Source: Enterobacteriaceae bacterium UBA3516
GTDB taxonomy: Bacteria > Pseudomonadota > Gammaproteobacteria > Enterobacterales > Enterobacteriaceae
Assembly: GCA_002377245.1 (NCBI GenBank)
Contig: DFPL01000183.1
Location: forward strand, 1 to 6,244
Length of the DNA stretch: 6,244 nucleotides
Reading direction: 5' to 3'
Part shown: positions 4,147 to 6,244 of the stretch, in pieces
Layout of the letters: every line of letters begins with the position of its first letter
How positions within the stretch are numbered: the first letter of the stretch is position 1
Program-made: the position numbers and the translations under genes
Notes under the pieces: model-generated
The model's input: only the letters and a program-made list of their open reading frames with translations
Database searches by the model: none
What the model was told of the DNA's origin: nothing

Positions 4147-5211
4147 ATGACAGCTCAATCCTGGCAATCGCTCTGTAAAAAGAAATATCGCTTATCACTT
4201 CGACTTTTCTTGTTACTCAATGTCATTTCAGCCCTGTTTTCTATCGCTCTGCCGCTCAGCAACCTGCGCGCGCTTACCCTGCCTTTGTGCCTGATCCTGG
4301 GCTCAAGTGGGCTTGCATTACTCTGGCAATGGCATTACCCCAAGAAGAAATTAAATATTACGCTGAGTTCATTTTTATTTGGCGGCCTGTGGGCCTGGCA
4401 TGTCATTATTAAAGCCAGGGCATTGGAAAATAATGATTCTACTTATCTGCTAATTGCCCTATTAAGTGTTTTGTTTATTGGCGCCCTCGCCTTTTCAAAT
4501 AATATTATCGCGTTTGTGCTGCACTCTTTCCCGGCCTTCGCTACCTGCCTTTGGTTAAGCAGTGGTGAAATGTCGATACGGCTGTGTTATGCCTTTGCGC
4601 TACCGCTGATCGCCATCTCCATACAGCATGTAATTCAGAAGCGTAACGATAATTTCTCACAGGCGTTGATGTATCGCCTGATGCAAGAGCGAAAAACGCT
4701 CAATGACCTGAGCATGCTCGATCCCCTTACTGGCCTGTACAATCGCCGTGGCTTACAGCACAAACTTGATAATCTGCTGGCGCTGGATGATGGCACGCGC
4801 TTTGTCCTGTTACTGGATATCGATCATTTTAAAGCCTACAACGATCACTACGGTCATATGATGGGCGATCAGGCGCTGATTCGGGTTTCAGCGGCCATTC
4901 GAAATGCCGTTCGCTCTCGTGACATCGTGGCTCGCTACGGCGGTGAAGAATTTATGATTTTGCTCAACAGCATCGATATCGAGCGCGCCCGCGCCGCAGC
5001 GGAGCGTATTCGCCAGCAGGTCTATGATCTCGATATTCCCCATATGTTTAACGAAAGTGTGGCCACGAATGTGACGGTGAGTATCGGTATCGCTCCGCTC
5101 GAAGACGGTGATATTGAAGAAGCGTTGAGTAAAGCGGATAAGGCACTCTATGAAGCTAAGCATCAGGGACGCAATAATATTCTGGTGAGTGATGATTTAC
5201 AGCTCGCCTGA
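4147..5211 (+). CDS. Membrane-anchored diguanylate cyclase (GGDEF domain)
   Basis: A 354-residue protein. Residues 1-163 hold about six hydrophobic segments (roughly 18-38, 43-62, 71-90, 99-117, 119-138, 143-163), forming an integral membrane sensor of no family I can name. A helical linker (164-188) joins it to a GGDEF domain beginning LDPLTGLYNRR (191-201). DIDHFK (224-229) supplies the metal-binding Asp, N232 and D233 suit GTP binding, and the active-site signature is GGEEF (275-279). An RxxD inhibitory site (R266-D269) stands the canonical five residues before it, so the enzyme should make c-di-GMP from two GTP with product inhibition. No EAL domain follows. The ATG at 4147 is the only plausible start (in-frame stop at 4129) but lacks a Shine-Dalgarno. 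A weak TATACA at 4112-4117 is the only promoter-like hexamer. The sequence and location recall Salmonella STM4551. Confidence 0.93.
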   Translation: MTAQSWQSLCKKKYRLSLRLFLLLNVISALFSIALPLSNLRALTLPLCLILGSSGLALLWQWHYPKKKLNITLSSFLFGGLWAWHVIIKARALENNDSTYLLIALLSVLFIGALAFSNNIIAFVLHSFPAFATCLWLSSGEMSIRLCYAFALPLIAISIQHVIQKRNDNFSQALMYRLMQERKTLNDLSMLDPLTGLYNRRGLQHKLDNLLALDDGTRFVLLLDIDHFKAYNDHYGHMMGDQALIRVSAAIRNAVRSRDIVARYGGEEFMILLNSIDIERARAAAERIRQQVYDLDIPHMFNESVATNVTVSIGIAPLEDGDIEEALSKADKALYEAKHQGRNNILVSDDLQLA

Positions 5212-5243
5212 CGACGCATGATGCTTTCTTTACCATAAACATC

Positions 5244-5272
5244 TTGCTATCGGTTTTACCTCTGGCTAGGAT
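5244..5272 (+). promoter_or_regulatory. Promoter of fhuF
   Basis: TTGCTA (5244-5249) and TAGGAT (5267-5272), each 4 of 6 to consensus, have the optimal 17-bp spacer. The predicted start, near 5279, is inside the adjoining Fur box and gives a leader of about 35 nt to the fhuF ATG. Confidence 0.6.
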
Positions 5273-5287
5273 TGGCAATCATTATCA
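5273..5287. promoter_or_regulatory. Fur box controlling fhuF
   Basis: TGGCAATCATTATCA is the reverse complement of TGATAATGATTGCCA, matching the 7-1-7 Fur motif TGATAAT-N-ATTATCA at 12 of 14 positions. It begins immediately after the -10 box, the place for repression by Fe-Fur. fhuF is a known Fur target in E. coli. Confidence 0.85.
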
Positions 5288-5313
5288 TTTAGATTTCCAT
5301 CTATCCGGTCACT

Positions 5314-6102
5314 ATGGCTTATCGTTGCGCACCGTTAAATGAATTCGTTATTCGACGCGTCAGGCATGTTTCAAACACTGACGCGTTGGCGAGCGCTGTG
5401 CGCGACACGTTAACCCGCCTGCGGCCGCATCTCTTAGATTTTATCAAGCTCAACGAACTTGCGCCCCGCGAGGCGGTCACGCTGACCGAGTGGCGGCGTC
5501 CAGCCAGGCTGGATGAATTAAAAGAAATTTATGCCAGGCATATCTATCAAAAACAACCAACATTGCCCTACGAAGGTAAACCCCTTCTTTCGCTCTGGGC
5601 GCAGTGGTATCTCGGGCTGATGGTGCCCCCGCTTTTGCTGGCACTCTTAACCCAGAAGCAGGCGCTGGATCTGTCGCCGGAACATCTTCACGTTGAGTTT
5701 CACGAAACGGGTCGCGCGGCCTGCTTCTGGATGGATGTGTGGGAGGACGATGGGCTGACTGCACAAGGCGATATCCCACGTATTGAAGCCCTGATTCGTG
5801 AAGCCATGCAGCCTGTTGTCGAGGCGCTGGAGGCGACGGGTGAGATAAACGGTAAGCTTATCTGGAGTAATACCGGTTACCTGATTAACTGGTGCCTGGG
5901 GGAGATGATTCCGCTGCTGGGTGAAACGCGAGTGGCAGCCCTGCGTCAGTTCTGTTTCTTTGAGAAACACCTTTCTGATGGCAACGATAATCCCCTCTGG
6001 CGGACCGTTGTGACCCGAGAAGGCGCACTGGTCAGACGTACCTGCTGCCAGCGTTACCGCCTGCCGGATGTCCAGCAGTGCGGCGACTGCACGCTGAAGT
6101 AA
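5314..6102 (+). CDS. fhuF: FhuF, siderophore-iron reductase
   Basis: A 262-residue protein, the same length as E. coli FhuF and with its conserved blocks: SLWAQWYLGLMVPPL (about 91-105), LHVEFHETGR, EATGEINGKLIWSNTGYLINW, and the C-terminus RRTCCQRYRLPDVQQCGDCTLK. The C-terminal cysteines C244, C245, C256 and C259 (CC-x10-C-x2-C) are the ligands of the unusual [2Fe-2S] cluster. FhuF acts on the cytoplasmic side of the inner membrane, reducing Fe(III) bound to hydroxamate siderophores such as ferrioxamine B so the iron is released. The N-terminal ~60 residues are less like E. coli than the rest. The ATG at 5314 gives the family start MAYR but has only a weak ribosome binding site. A promoter and Fur box lie just upstream. 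The partner uptake genes fhuACDB are not in this window. Confidence 0.96.
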   Translation: MAYRCAPLNEFVIRRVRHVSNTDALASAVRDTLTRLRPHLLDFIKLNELAPREAVTLTEWRRPARLDELKEIYARHIYQKQPTLPYEGKPLLSLWAQWYLGLMVPPLLLALLTQKQALDLSPEHLHVEFHETGRAACFWMDVWEDDGLTAQGDIPRIEALIREAMQPVVEALEATGEINGKLIWSNTGYLINWCLGEMIPLLGETRVAALRQFCFFEKHLSDGNDNPLWRTVVTREGALVRRTCCQRYRLPDVQQCGDCTLK

Positions 6103-6106
6103 CCTT

Positions 6107-6219
6107 GTGCGGCCTGATGGCCTCACCCCTACCCTCTCCCACAGGGCTAAGGGATCCCCACAAAATAATACGAGCACGATCGGTCCCCTCGCCCCACCGG
6201 GGAGAGGGCCAGGGTGAGG
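6107..6219. repeat. GC-rich inverted repeat downstream of fhuF
   Basis: A 20-bp arm at 6121-6140 (CCTCACCC...CCCTCTCCC) and its complement at 6200-6219 match at 17 of 20 positions across a 59-bp spacer. A smaller hairpin, GTGcGGCC-TGAT-GGCCtCAC (6107-6126), overlaps the left arm. CCCTCACCC/CCCTCTCCC palindromes are, to my knowledge, common dispersed intergenic repeats in gamma-proteobacteria. It may stabilise or end the fhuF transcript, but no T-run follows. Positions 6220-6244 show no gene. Confidence 0.7.
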
Positions 6220-6244
6220 GGAAAATGCGGCTCTGAGGGTCATT

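Noticed and set aside
5212..5240. GCATGATGC followed by TTTCTTT after the cyclase stop as a terminator
   Set aside because: The stem is four pairs with a 1-nt loop, which cannot form a stable hairpin, and the T-tract is interrupted.
5647..6243. A 198-residue minus-strand frame antisense to fhuF
   Set aside because: It mirrors fhuF codons and the downstream GC-rich palindrome; no domain or ribosome site supports it, while fhuF itself is clearly conserved.

Overview
This window is a chromosomal core segment of a gamma-proteobacterium of the Enterobacteriaceae. Gene order and protein sequences match the prfC-yjjG-rimI-holD / rsmC / leuQPV / yjjZ / fhuF neighbourhood of Escherichia coli as I recall it. 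A membrane diguanylate cyclase sits between yjjZ and fhuF; I recall it at this place in Salmonella but not in E. coli K-12. Tandem ERIC repeats also point to Enterobacteriaceae. I cannot fix the genus; an Enterobacter/Citrobacter/Salmonella-like organism fits.

Layout. Positions 1-17 hold the first codons of prfC (minus strand). Positions 18-108 hold its leader and a likely promoter. Positions 109-1630 are a compact minus-strand operon, transcribed holD (DNA polymerase III psi), rimI (ribosomal protein S18 N-acetyltransferase) and yjjG (nucleotidase); holD and rimI overlap by 32 nt. Positions 1631-2074 separate divergent holD and rsmC and are filled mostly by a tandem ERIC array: two complete 127-bp units sharing a TATA junction, plus a degenerate right-half remnant. 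Positions 2075-3103 are rsmC (16S rRNA m2G1207 methyltransferase), followed by a clear intrinsic terminator. Positions 3160-3596 are a stable-RNA promoter and three tRNA-Leu(CAG) genes. Convergent to these is the small membrane protein gene yjjZ (3643-3882, minus) with a strong promoter overlapped by a near-consensus Fur box. Positions 4147-5211 encode the diguanylate cyclase, 5314-6102 encode fhuF behind a second Fur box, and the window ends in a GC-rich inverted repeat.

How the genes work together. The left part is translation and replication housekeeping: release factor 3, S18 acetylation, 16S rRNA methylation, leucine tRNAs, a clamp-loader subunit and nucleotide-pool cleaning. The right part is an iron-responsive island: yjjZ and fhuF each carry their own Fur site and flank a c-di-GMP synthase. 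No wholly new system is evident. The points most worth a second look are the recombinant ERIC array that ends on the rsmC -10 box, and the diguanylate cyclase lodged between two Fur-controlled genes. All family assignments rest on recalled sequences and visible motifs; no database search was run.
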